Assembly (NCBI GenBank): GCA_017577565.1
Contig: PKRH01000059.1
Location: 1-20,833 of the forward strand
From: Thermoanaerobacterales bacterium
GTDB taxonomy: Bacteria > Actinomycetota > Acidimicrobiia > Acidimicrobiales > JACDCH01
DNA: 20,833 bases
Reading direction: 5' to 3'
Shown here: piece by piece, positions 6,651 to 13,560 of the stretch
Layout of the letters: each line of letters begins with the position of its first letter
How positions within the stretch are numbered: the stretch's first letter is position 1
Made by a program: the position numbers and the translations under genes
Notes under the pieces: generated by a model
What the model was told of the DNA's origin: nothing
What the model saw: only the letters and a program-made list of their open reading frames with translations
Database searches by the model: none

Positions 6651-7361
6651 TCACCACGGCACCCGGCCGGTGTCGTCGAAGAACCCGCCGGTCGGGCCGT
6701 CGGGGCCGACGGCGGCCATCTCGACGATGATCCGGGCGCCCTCCTCGACGGTCTTGTGCCCCGAGTGGCCGTTGAGGTCCGTGGCCGTGTAGCCGGGGTC
6801 GACGGCGTTGACCTTCCAGTCGGGCAGCGCCTTGGCGTACATGGTCGTGACCATGTTCAGCGCCGCCTTGGACGACGGGTAGACGAGGCTGACGAAGCCC
6901 GACTCCAGGCGGTCGGGGTCGGTGGTGATGCCGAACGAGCCCATCCCGCTCGACACCATGACGACGCGAGGCAGCTCGGCCTTGGCGAGGAGCGGGAGGA
7001 ACGCCCGGGTGACCCGGACGGGGCCGAGCAGGTTGACCCCGAAGCAGGCGAGGAAGTCCTCGGGGCCGGTCTCCAGCGGCGGCGTCGTCGAGCCGATGAT
7101 GCCGGCGTTGTTGACGAGGACGTCGAGGTGGTCGGTCCAGGACGCCACCTGCTCGACGGCGGCGGCGACCGAGTCGTCGTCGGTGACGTCGATGGTGACG
7201 GGCCGGACGTCGGCGCCGTCGGCGGCGAGCTTCTCGGCCGCGACCCGGCCCTTGTCGGGGTCGCGGGCGCCGAGCAGGATCGTCCAGCCGCGCCCGGCGA
7301 GCTGGCGGGCGGTCTCGTGGCCGAGGCCGCGGTTGGCACCGGTGATGAGGGCGATGGTCAT
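6651..7361 (-). CDS. SDR family oxidoreductase, carbonyl-reductase-like
   Basis: This 236-residue protein has TGANRGLG at residues 7-14 and Arg33 after beta-2 (GARDPDKG), which favours NADPH. It also has NNAG at 84-87, a catalytic Ser in MVSSGMGS near 138, and Tyr161/Lys165 in YPSSK. The GANRGxG motif and the PGYTATDLNGHSG segment resemble the CBR1-like carbonyl reductase subgroup. It probably reduces a small carbonyl compound. Start ATG 7361 is the only one that gives the SDR N-terminus. The gene is divergent from an MmyB-type regulator with a 15-bp palindrome between them. This pairing recurs in actinobacteria and usually means the regulator controls the dehydrogenase (known context, inferred here). 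Confidence 0.9.
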   Translation of the reverse strand: MTIALITGANRGLGHETARQLAGRGWTILLGARDPDKGRVAAEKLAADGADVRPVTIDVTDDDSVAAAVEQVASWTDHLDVLVNNAGIIGSTTPPLETGPEDFLACFGVNLLGPVRVTRAFLPLLAKAELPRVVMVSSGMGSFGITTDPDRLESGFVSLVYPSSKAALNMVTTMYAKALPDWKVNAVDPGYTATDLNGHSGHKTVEEGARIIVEMAAVGPDGPTGGFFDDTGRVPW

Positions 7362-7411
7362 GGCGCCATCGTCCGCCCCGGTCGCGGGGGCGACCAGGGC
7401 CCGCGCAGCCT

Positions 7412-7426
7412 GGGACCGTCGGTCCC
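7412..7426. promoter_or_regulatory. Candidate operator, GGGACCGTCGGTCCC
   Basis: This is a perfect 15-base palindrome (7-base arms, one central base) in the 102-base region between the divergent SDR and HTH-regulator genes. It lies 51 bases upstream of the SDR start and 38 bases upstream of the regulator start. It is a good candidate binding site for the neighbouring HTH protein. Confidence 0.5.
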
Positions 7427-7463
7427 ACCCGCGCCGCGCCCCGTGCCCGGCATCCTGGGGGGC

Positions 7464-8336
7464 GTGGACCGTGCCGCCCTCGCCGCCGCCCTGCGGTCGT
7501 ACCGTGCCCGCCTGACGCCGGCCGACGTCGGGCTGCCGGCCGGCACCCGCCGCCGGGTGCCCGGGCTGCGCCGGGAGGAGGTGGCGCAGCTGGCGGGCAT
7601 CTCGGTCGACTACCTGGTGCGGCTGGAGCAGGGGCGGGGCCCGGTGCCGTCGGAGCTCGTGCTCACGGCGCTGGCCCGGGCGCTGCGGCTGACCGACGAC
7701 GAGCGCGACCACCTGTTCCACCTCACCGGCGTGGCGCCGCCCCGGCGGGGCCACATCGTGTCGACCCCGCGAGCCAGCACGCTGCGGCTGCTGGAGCGGC
7801 TGAGCGACCTGCCGGCGGTGCTGATCGACGCCAAGGGCGACGTCCTGGCCTGGAACGCGCTGGCCGCCGCGCTGCTGGGCGACTTCTCGGCCTGGCCGCC
7901 CGGGCAGCGGAACCTGGTGTGGCAGCGGTTCCTCGGCGGCGGCGGCCGGGTGGCGCACGGCAGCCCCGAGGAGGAGGAGCGGACGGCGCGGGAGTCGGTG
8001 GCGTCGCTGCGGCTGGCCGCGGCCCGCTACCCGGACGACCCGGGCCTGCGCCGGCTGGTCGACGAGCTGCGGGCGAAGAGCCCCCGGTTCGCCGAGCTGT
8101 GGGAGGAGGGCCCCGTGGCCGAGCGCCGGTCCGGCCGCAAGACCGTGCGCCACCCCCAGCTCGGCCTGCTGGAGCTGGACTGCGACGCCCTCCACGTCCC
8201 GGACGTCGACCAGCGACTGATCGTCTACTCGGCCGCGCCCAACACCCGGGAGGCCGAGGCCCTCGCCCTCCTGCGGGTCGTCGGCCTGCAGGAGGTCGGC
8301 GGCGAGGTCGACGAGGACGTGGGGACGCGGGCGTGA
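7464..8336 (+). CDS. XRE-type HTH regulator with MmyB-like ligand-binding domain
   Basis: This 290-residue protein has an N-terminal helix-turn-helix at about residues 10-80, including VPGLRREEVAQLAGISVDYL and RLEQGRGPVPSELVLTALARAL. The remainder (about 95-285) is the MmyB-like ligand-binding (MLTR) domain: LPAVLIDAKGDVLAWNALAAAL, the W-rich NLVWQRFL segment, LRAKSPRFAELWEEGPVAERR and a C-terminal HPQLGLLELDCDALHVP. Members bind small hydrophobic ligands and regulate adjacent oxidoreductase genes. The start at GTG 7464 gives the expected family N-terminus. CATCCT ending 7 bases upstream is a poor -10 match. It likely autoregulates and controls the divergent SDR gene. Confidence 0.9.
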   Translation: MDRAALAAALRSYRARLTPADVGLPAGTRRRVPGLRREEVAQLAGISVDYLVRLEQGRGPVPSELVLTALARALRLTDDERDHLFHLTGVAPPRRGHIVSTPRASTLRLLERLSDLPAVLIDAKGDVLAWNALAAALLGDFSAWPPGQRNLVWQRFLGGGGRVAHGSPEEEERTARESVASLRLAAARYPDDPGLRRLVDELRAKSPRFAELWEEGPVAERRSGRKTVRHPQLGLLELDCDALHVPDVDQRLIVYSAAPNTREAEALALLRVVGLQEVGGEVDEDVGTRA

Positions 8337-8352
8337 GGCGCTCGTGAGCGCC
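8337..8352. terminator. Hairpin between convergent genes (GGCGCTC-GT-GAGCGCC)
   Basis: Perfect 7-base arms begin directly after the regulator's stop codon and lie 30 bases before the end of the convergent toxin gene. No U-tract follows, as is usual in very GC-rich actinobacteria. It could terminate transcription from either side. Confidence 0.45.
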
Positions 8353-8381
8353 GGCCGTCCAGCCCGGTCTCGCGGCGAGGA

Positions 8382-8783
8382 TCAGGTCGGGACCGCGACC
8401 GGGCAGGCGATCCCAGGTGCGCCGGCGAGCCGGCGATCCAGGGTGACCAGCGTGGCGCCGGCCAGCTCGGCGAGCGCGACGTAGGCGGCGTCGTAGGTGG
8501 ACAGGTTCGCCCGCAGCGCCCAGGCGCGGGGTGCGAGCAGCTCGTAGGGCCACAGCTCGATCGGCAGGTCGAGCAGGTCGGCGTGGGCCTGGGCGGCGAG
8601 ATCCGCGCTGATCCGGGCGGCCGACTCCTGGCGCCGCAGGATGTTGGCCGCCTCGAACAGCACGAGGTGCGGCGCGAGCAGGTCGGCCCCGCGCAGCTGA
8701 TCGGCGGTCCACTGGCCGGCGGGCCCACCGTCGACGAGCAGCGCGACGACCGCCGAGGCATCGCAGACGACGGTGCCGGGCAC
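8382..8783 (-). CDS. PIN-domain ribonuclease toxin (VapC/FitB-like)
   Basis: This 133-residue PIN-domain protein keeps the four acidic metal-binding residues at Asp8 (VVCDASAVV), Glu44 (LVLFEAANILRR), Asp98 (STYDAAYVALAE) and Asp116 (LVTLDRRLA), so the nuclease should be active. Such toxins cleave specific RNAs when freed from their antitoxin. It starts at GTG 8783, 5 bases after the stop of the antitoxin gene, so the two are co-transcribed. The YDAAYVALAE motif is typical of the VapC/FitB family; the target RNA cannot be predicted. Confidence 0.9.
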   Translation of the reverse strand: MPGTVVCDASAVVALLVDGGPAGQWTADQLRGADLLAPHLVLFEAANILRRQESAARISADLAAQAHADLLDLPIELWPYELLAPRAWALRANLSTYDAAYVALAELAGATLVTLDRRLAGAPGIACPVAVPT

Positions 8784-8788
8784 GGCGG

Positions 8789-9022
8789 TCAGCGACGGTC
8801 GGCGTCGCGGTCGGCCACGATCTCCTCGGGATCGACCCGCGACCCGGTGGCGGCGACACGGGCCCGTGCCCGGGCGATGACGTCATCGACCGACGGCTTG
8901 GTCGCCGCGGTGATGAGCAACCCGCGGACGTACTCCTGCAGGGACTTCCCGGCGCGCGCCGCCCGAGCCGCCAGCTCATCCCGGATCTCGTCGGGGACGT
9001 CCCGGATCGTGATGGCCACCAC
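8789..9022 (-). CDS. FitA/VapB-like ribbon-helix-helix antitoxin
   Basis: This 77-residue protein has an N-terminal ribbon-helix-helix DNA-binding domain (AITIRDVPDEIRDELAARAA then GKSLQEYVRGLL). Its charged C-terminal tail (SVDDVIARARARVAATGSRV onwards) would wrap the toxin's active site. The ITIRDVPDE start is characteristic of FitA-type antitoxins. Two adjacent GTG codons (9022 and 9019) could be the start. GTG 9022 is preferred because a TACTCT hexamer ends exactly 7 bases upstream, implying a leaderless mRNA. The toxin gene follows after 5 bases. It should repress its own operon, probably through the inverted repeat overlapping the promoter. Confidence 0.85.
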   Translation of the reverse strand: MVAITIRDVPDEIRDELAARAARAGKSLQEYVRGLLITAATKPSVDDVIARARARVAATGSRVDPEEIVADRDADRR

Positions 9023-9029
9023 GCGCTGC

Positions 9030-9057
9030 AGAGTAGCAGCGATGCATGCAATCTGCT
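9030..9057 (-). promoter_or_regulatory. Promoter and candidate autoregulatory operator of the FitAB-like operon
   Basis: TACTCT (9030-9035) is a TANNNT -10 at leaderless distance from GTG 9022. Immediately upstream, overlapping the expected spacer, lies a near-symmetric element at 9035-9057: AGCAG and CTGCT arms around the 8-base palindrome TGCATGCA (9043-9050). Its position suits repression by the ribbon-helix-helix antitoxin. Confidence 0.5.
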
Positions 9058-9066
9058 GTCTGATCT

Positions 9067-9113
9067 TGCCACTCAGCGTGGCAGTTGAACCCGTTCTCGC
9101 GCGAGGATGAACT
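9067..9113 (+). promoter_or_regulatory. Candidate promoter of the lipoprotein gene with upstream inverted repeat
   Basis: An inverted repeat TGCCAC-N5-GTGGCA (9067-9083) lies directly before TTGAAC (9085-9090). After 17 bases comes TGAACT (9108-9113), a one-mismatch fit to TANNNT. The start ATG 9141 follows with AGGGAGG between. The inverted repeat is placed like an activator or repressor site. It is in the region shared with the divergent antitoxin promoter. Confidence 0.4.
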
Positions 9114-9140
9114 GGAGTAGGCCAAGGGAGGCGGCGGACG

Positions 9141-9686
9141 ATGGCTTTCCTCGCACGGTTGCTCGCAGTTCCGGTGGTGGCGCTCGCGCTGGTGGGCTGC
9201 ACCGACGAGGACATCAGCGCACCTGAGGAACCGTCCACCACGACGACCGAGGCGACCACGACTAGCTCCACCTCGTCGAGCACGACGACCACCTCGACGA
9301 CCTCGACATCGACCACCACGTCGACCACCGAACCGCCGACGACAACAACGGAGCCGGCGACGACCACGACGACTGAAACCCCGCCGCGCGGTGAGATGCT
9401 GGTGACGGCGGCCGATCTGGAGGACGACTGGCCTCTGACGGTCCCGCCCCCCGTCACCCTCCGGTGCGAGCGGGTCGAGCATCCGGACTACGACCCAGCG
9501 GACGTCGCGACCCTGTCCGTCGTCGATCCCGACACCGGAACCGAGCAGAGCTACTACCTCGGGCACGACGGTCCTGACGCGACGGCCGCCGGAAGTGACC
9601 TCTGGCTGCTTCCGCTTGCGGACGAGATCCGTGACCGGTACGGCAACCTGACCGAGCTGACCGAGATGGCGCTCGACCTCTGCTGA
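9141..9686 (+). CDS. Secreted lipoprotein with Thr/Ser-rich linker, DUF2511-like C-terminus
   Basis: This 181-residue protein begins with a signal peptide (residues 1-19) ending in the lipobox LVGC, so Cys20 would be lipidated and the protein anchored outside the membrane. Residues 32-80 are an almost pure Thr/Ser/Pro/Glu linker. Residues 84-181 form a small domain with a Cys near each end (Cys109 and Cys181), possibly a disulphide. The stretch LVTAADLEDDWPLTVPPPVT followed by LRCE resembles DUF2511-type proteins, whose function is unknown; this is pattern recognition, not proof. The start has AGGGAGG 9 bases upstream. It stands alone between the toxin-antitoxin pair and the mcrC remnant. A carbohydrate- or wall-spanning spacer role for the linker is likely. 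Confidence 0.8.
   Translation: MAFLARLLAVPVVALALVGCTDEDISAPEEPSTTTTEATTTSSTSSSTTTTSTTSTSTTTSTTEPPTTTTEPATTTTTETPPRGEMLVTAADLEDDWPLTVPPPVTLRCERVEHPDYDPADVATLSVVDPDTGTEQSYYLGHDGPDATAAGSDLWLLPLADEIRDRYGNLTELTEMALDLC
9234..9380 (+). repeat. Low-complexity ACS-codon tract encoding a Thr/Ser linker
   Basis: The tract is built of imperfect repeats of ACG/ACC/TCG codons within the lipoprotein gene. It is prone to replication slippage, so its length may differ between related strains. It has no spacer-repeat periodicity of a CRISPR array. Confidence 0.7.
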
Positions 9687-9725
9687 GGCAGCTCGCGGCG
9701 CGCCCTACGCCAGTGCCCTCCTCGG

Positions 9726-10175
9726 TCAGGGGGCGCTCGCCGGCGAGACGCGACTGCGCTCGACCAACCAGTCGGCGAGGGCTTGGATCTCCGCCTCCAC
9801 CGACTGCGGCGGGCCCGTGAGGTCGATCGCCCGAGTGCGGAGCACCTTGCCGGCGTGGCGGACGGTGACCTCGCGCTCGGGCCGGCCGCCGTCGGCGAGG
9901 CAGTAGATGAGCACGCCTTCGGGCAGGTCGAGCGCGGTCGTGTAGGCGAGCAGCTGGTAGAGGTCGGCGTTCCGAGCCCGGGCGTCGGCGGTCAGCTTGT
10001 ACTTGACGTCGGCCACGTAGACGGTCCGCCCCCGCCGGCGCAGCTCGATGTCGGGCTTCATCAACACCTGCCGCCCGTGGCCGAGGTGCACGGGCGGCTG
10101 GCTGCGCACCTCGAGCCGGCCCCGCAGCGCCCGTCGCAGCCGCTGGGTGACGAACCGCTCGAACAGCTCGTTCAT
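9726..10175 (-). CDS. mcrC: McrC C-terminal nuclease fragment (5'-truncated)
   Basis: The 149 residues from Met10175 match the C-terminal half of McrC, the nuclease subunit of the McrBC modification-dependent restriction system. They begin MNELFERFVTQRLRRAL and contain the PD-(D/E)xK core: Asp42 in KPDIEL, Asp56-x-Lys58 in VADVKYK, and DLYQLLAYTTAL at 71-82. LIYCLADGG follows near residue 89. Intact McrC is usually about 350-450 residues, so the N-terminal McrB-binding part is missing. In-frame sequence upstream of FVVDMNELF loses all resemblance and runs into the helicase gene on the other strand. No mcrB is present. The catalytic core is intact but no ribosome-binding site precedes the Met, so it is probably a pseudogene remnant. 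The function of any product is doubtful. Confidence 0.75.
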   Translation of the reverse strand: MNELFERFVTQRLRRALRGRLEVRSQPPVHLGHGRQVLMKPDIELRRRGRTVYVADVKYKLTADARARNADLYQLLAYTTALDLPEGVLIYCLADGGRPEREVTVRHAGKVLRTRAIDLTGPPQSVEAEIQALADWLVERSRVSPASAP

Positions 10176-10294
10176 GTCGACGACGAACGACGAGGCGGTC
10201 GTCCCTCCCCGCCGGTCGCAGCTCGGCCTGCAGCTCGCGGTTGCCCGGAGCGTGGTCGGCCACCTTGGCGCCGGGCCAGCGCTCGAACAGGTCC
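10176..10294. other. Junction between two head-to-head 5'-truncated genes
   Basis: These ~119 bases separate the McrC and helicase remnants. I found no convincing promoter, ribosome-binding site or repeat in them. The minus strand has a short open frame starting MDLFERWPGAKVADH that looks weakly protein-like but matches nothing I recognise. It may be debris of a third gene from the lost segment. Confidence 0.4.
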
Positions 10295-13200
10295 ATGCGG
10301 CCGACGCCGCTCTGCCGCCACTGCGGCGTCGACTACGCGGTCGGGACGCTCGAGAACGGCCGACTCGTCCACGCACCCGCACACCAACGTCACCTCGTCC
10401 ACGTCCTCCGGGACCCGGCGACCGTCGACGACGAGGCCCTCGACGAGGACGAGGTGGCGGTGACCGGGTCGATCGACGAGTCGAGCGCCCAGGCCCACCT
10501 CTGTCTGCGCTGTGGTGCGCTCGGCGACCGCAAACCCGGCTGCGATTGCACCGGCGCGGCAGCCGTGCCCGTCCGTTACCACAAGGCGCGCGCCGGCGAG
10601 GAGCTCCGCCGGTGCCTCGCGTGCGGGCGGCACAGCACGGTCTCGGTCACCATGCGGTTCCAGTCGGGCTCCGAGGCGCCGGTGTCCGTGATCGCCACGA
10701 GCCTCTACCAGTCGTTGCCCCCGGCGCCGCAGCCTGATCGCCGGGCGCTGGCGGGCGGCCGCAAGCTGCTCATGTTCTCGGACAGCCGGCAGGACGCCGC
10801 CTTCTTCGCCCCCTACCTCCAGCGCACCTACATGCGGGCGATCGAGCGGCGGTGCATCTGGGCCGTGCTCGGTGCCGACGACGAACCGTTCCGTCTCGAG
10901 GACCTGGTCCAGCCGGTGCGCCGCTACGCCGAGAAGGCCGGCGTCCTGGACGAGGACGACGGGCGCGCCAACGCGTCGAAGGTGCGGACCTGGCTGCTCG
11001 CCGAGGTCCTCGCGACCGACCGACGTCAGAGCCTCGACGGGCTGGGTCTCGCCGAGATCTCGCCGCGTATCCCGGCGCGACTCGATCCCCCGTCGGCGCT
11101 CGCCCGCCTCGGCCTCTCCGACGACGAGGCCCTCGACCTCACCCGGCTGCTGCTCGACACCGTCCGAGTGAGTGCGGCCGTCGGCGTGCCCGACGACGTC
11201 AACGTCCGGGAAGACCTCCGCTTCGCACCGCGCAACACCACCACACGGCTCCGTGAGCAGGGCGCCGAGCAGGGCGTCCTCGCCTGGCTCCCCGGCCGCG
11301 GCCTCAATCGCCGGCTGGACCTGGTGCAGAAGGTCGCAGGCGCCCGGGGTGTCGACGTCGACCCGGTCGCCGTCCTCGGGGATCTGTGGCGGGAGATCAC
11401 CCACCCCGACAGTCCGCTGGCCTCCGTGCTCCGCGCCCAGGACGAGCCCCGTCGCGGCACCGTCTACCGACTCGACCCGGAGCAGATCGAGTTCGCCGCC
11501 AACCGCCCCGGGCACCGCCCCTTCCGGTGCGACAGGTGCCACCAGCTCTGGTGGCGCAGCGTCGCCGGCGTGTGCCCGACCTACCGCTGCGACGGCCGCC
11601 TGCACCCGGAGGAGGAGCCCTCTCCCAACCACTACCGCGCGCTCTACGAGAAGCTCGAACCCATCCCGATCCGGGTCGAGGAGCACACCGGCCAGCTGCG
11701 GACCAAGCACGCCACCGACCTGCAAGGACAGTTCGTCCGGGGCGAGGTCAACGCGCTCAGTTGCTCGACGACGTTCGAGCTCGGCGTCGACGTCGGCGAG
11801 GTGCAGGCGGTGCTCATGCGCAACGTCCCCCCGTCGGCTGCCAACTACGTGCAACGGGCGGGCCGGGCCGGCCGGCGGCTCGGCAGCGCCGCCCTGGTGG
11901 TGACCTTCGCCCAGCGGCGGAGCCACGACCTGCACTTCTTCGAGAACCCCGCCGCCATGGTCGACGGTCACGTGCGTCCCCCCATCGCCGTCGTCGACAA
12001 CGAGGCGATCGCCCGGCGGCACGTCCACGCCGTCGCCTGGTCGATGTTCGAGCGTCGACGCGCCGACGTCGGCCAACCGGAAACCAAGTCGGTCGAGCAG
12101 CTGGTCGGTGGCGGGGGAGGTGGCTCGGTCGCCGAGGAGTTCCTGGCCTGGCTCCGCGAGCGTCCCGGGGAGCTGCGCACCAGCCTCGAGCGGATCCTGC
12201 CCTCGAGCGTCGTCGAGGCACTGGGCGTGCGGCAGTGGGCCTGGGTCGACCTCCTGGCCGATCGGAACGACGAGGGCGTCGGCGGGTGGCTCGGCGACAG
12301 CGTCGCCGAGACCCGGCGCGACCTCGCCGAGATCGACGAGCTCATCGAGGAGGCGGCAGCCGAACGCAAGTACCCCCGGGCGGACGCCATGCAGCGCACG
12401 CGCAAGACGGTCGCGGAGCGCCGCGTCCTGGACTTCCTCGCTCAACGGGGAGTCCTGCCCAAGTACGGCTTCCCGGTCGACGTCGTCGACCTCGACCTCT
12501 CCAGGAGCGAGACGGCGGCCGAGACGATCGAGCTGAACCGGGACCTCCGCATGGCCGTCCTCGAGTTCGCACCCGGTGCCCGGGTCGTCGCCGCCAACCA
12601 CCTGTGGCGCTCGACCGGCATCCGGCTCCCGGCCGGCAAGCAGCTGCCGGTCTGGGCCTGGGGCATCTGCGACGGCTGCGGCGTCCTCCGCTCCCGGATG
12701 ATCCCGCCGGACGTGCCACCGGGCGAGGAGTTCGAGGAGCCGTGCCACCACTGCGGCAGCGACGCCTTCGCCTCCGGACGGCGGGGTCGCTACGTCATCC
12801 CCCTGTTCGGGTTCGTCGGCGAGAAGGACGCCGCCGAGCCCGGTGAGACCAGGCCCCCACGGGAGGGGTTCCTGGAGACGTACTTCGCCGAGTTCGACGG
12901 ACCCCCGCCGCGGGCGGAGGTGGTCGAGCTCGGCGGCGCGCCCATCACCGTTCGGGCGAGTCGTCGTGGGTGGATCACCGTGTTCAACCGGGGGCGTACG
13001 GGGCACGGCTTCACCTTCTGCCCGTCGTGCGGGTACGCGACCGACGAACCGGTGAAGCGCACCAGGGGCCGGCGACCGGAGCACCCGAGGCCGCACGGTG
13101 GCGACCGCACGTGCTCGGGCGCCACCCGGCGCATCGACCTCGGTCACCGCTACCTCACGAACGTCATGGAGCTCGAGCTGCCGCTGTCGGCGTCGCCGTA

Positions 13201-13540
13201 CGACACCGACACGACCGCGCTCAGCGCACTCCACGGGCTATTGGCCGCCGCGCCGGCCGTCGGGGTGTCGCAGCAGGACGTCGGGGGCAGCCTCTCGGTC
13301 GGACCGACCGGCGCCCGCACGATCGTCGTCTACGACGAGGTGCCGGGTGGCGCGGGCCACACGCGTTACCTGAAGGACCATCTGGCCGATCTCGTCGACG
13401 GCGCGATCCGCCGCCTGGAGCGATGCGGATGCGGGCTCGACACCTCCTGCTACGGCTGCCTGCGGACCTACGGCAACCAGCGGGACCACGAGCGGCTCGT
13501 GCGCCGGGCGGCGCTCGACGTGCTCGGCGCGGTCGTGTAG
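10295..13540 (+). CDS. DUF1998-type SF2 helicase lacking its N-terminal motor domain
   Basis: This 1081-residue reading frame matches the second half of large defence-type helicases (DrmB/DruE/MrfA-related, DUF1998). It has zinc-ribbon pairs near residues 7-10 (CRHC), 70-85 and 107-110. Motor domain 2 includes FSDSRQDAA near 161, STTFELGVDVG near 491 (motif V) and QRAGRAGRR near 519 (motif VI). Further ribbons lie at about 412 (CDRC), 790 (CDGCG) and 907 (CPSC). The DUF1998 end has CGCGLDTSCYGCLRTYGNQ. Walker A, the DEAH box and all of motor domain 1 are absent, so ATPase activity is not expected. Homology starts at about base 10305. ATG 10295 is the nearest start; the TTG at 10241 adds unrelated residues. 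A Gly-run (GGGGGGS) marks a linker near base 12110. It is head to head with the mcrC fragment. Confidence 0.8.
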   Translation: MRPTPLCRHCGVDYAVGTLENGRLVHAPAHQRHLVHVLRDPATVDDEALDEDEVAVTGSIDESSAQAHLCLRCGALGDRKPGCDCTGAAAVPVRYHKARAGEELRRCLACGRHSTVSVTMRFQSGSEAPVSVIATSLYQSLPPAPQPDRRALAGGRKLLMFSDSRQDAAFFAPYLQRTYMRAIERRCIWAVLGADDEPFRLEDLVQPVRRYAEKAGVLDEDDGRANASKVRTWLLAEVLATDRRQSLDGLGLAEISPRIPARLDPPSALARLGLSDDEALDLTRLLLDTVRVSAAVGVPDDVNVREDLRFAPRNTTTRLREQGAEQGVLAWLPGRGLNRRLDLVQKVAGARGVDVDPVAVLGDLWREITHPDSPLASVLRAQDEPRRGTVYRLDPEQIEFAANRPGHRPFRCDRCHQLWWRSVAGVCPTYRCDGRLHPEEEPSPNHYRALYEKLEPIPIRVEEHTGQLRTKHATDLQGQFVRGEVNALSCSTTFELGVDVGEVQAVLMRNVPPSAANYVQRAGRAGRRLGSAALVVTFAQRRSHDLHFFENPAAMVDGHVRPPIAVVDNEAIARRHVHAVAWSMFERRRADVGQPETKSVEQLVGGGGGGSVAEEFLAWLRERPGELRTSLERILPSSVVEALGVRQWAWVDLLADRNDEGVGGWLGDSVAETRRDLAEIDELIEEAAAERKYPRADAMQRTRKTVAERRVLDFLAQRGVLPKYGFPVDVVDLDLSRSETAAETIELNRDLRMAVLEFAPGARVVAANHLWRSTGIRLPAGKQLPVWAWGICDGCGVLRSRMIPPDVPPGEEFEEPCHHCGSDAFASGRRGRYVIPLFGFVGEKDAAEPGETRPPREGFLETYFAEFDGPPPRAEVVELGGAPITVRASRRGWITVFNRGRTGHGFTFCPSCGYATDEPVKRTRGRRPEHPRPHGGDRTCSGATRRIDLGHRYLTNVMELELPLSASPYDTDTTALSALHGLLAAAPAVGVSQQDVGGSLSVGPTGARTIVVYDEVPGGAGHTRYLKDHLADLVDGAIRRLERCGCGLDTSCYGCLRTYGNQRDHERLVRRAALDVLGAVV

Positions 13541-13554
13541 CGGGGACACCCCGC
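13540..13554. terminator. Hairpin GCGGGG-ACA-CCCCGC between convergent genes
   Basis: Perfect 6-base arms with a 3-base loop begin at the last base of the helicase stop codon. They end 6 bases before the VapC stop on the other strand. It is a plausible bidirectional terminator without a U-tract. Confidence 0.5.
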
Positions 13555-13560
13555 CAGCCG

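Noticed and set aside
6647..6657. Palindrome GTGGTCACCAC at the end of the carbonyl-reductase-like SDR gene
   Set aside because: It overlaps the stop codon, is short, and is not hairpin-capable; it is probably coincidental.
9234..9380. Repeat tract that might suggest a CRISPR array or tandem satellite
   Set aside because: It is in frame, encodes a Thr/Ser linker, and has no regular repeat-spacer structure.
10241..10294. Extension of the helicase from the TTG at 10241
   Set aside because: The added 18 residues have no resemblance to helicases and the codon is a weak start. ATG 10295 lies closer to where homology begins.
10172..13234. A 1020-codon open frame opposite the helicase
   Set aside because: It mirrors the helicase codons and has no domain resemblance. 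Long antisense frames are expected at this GC content.
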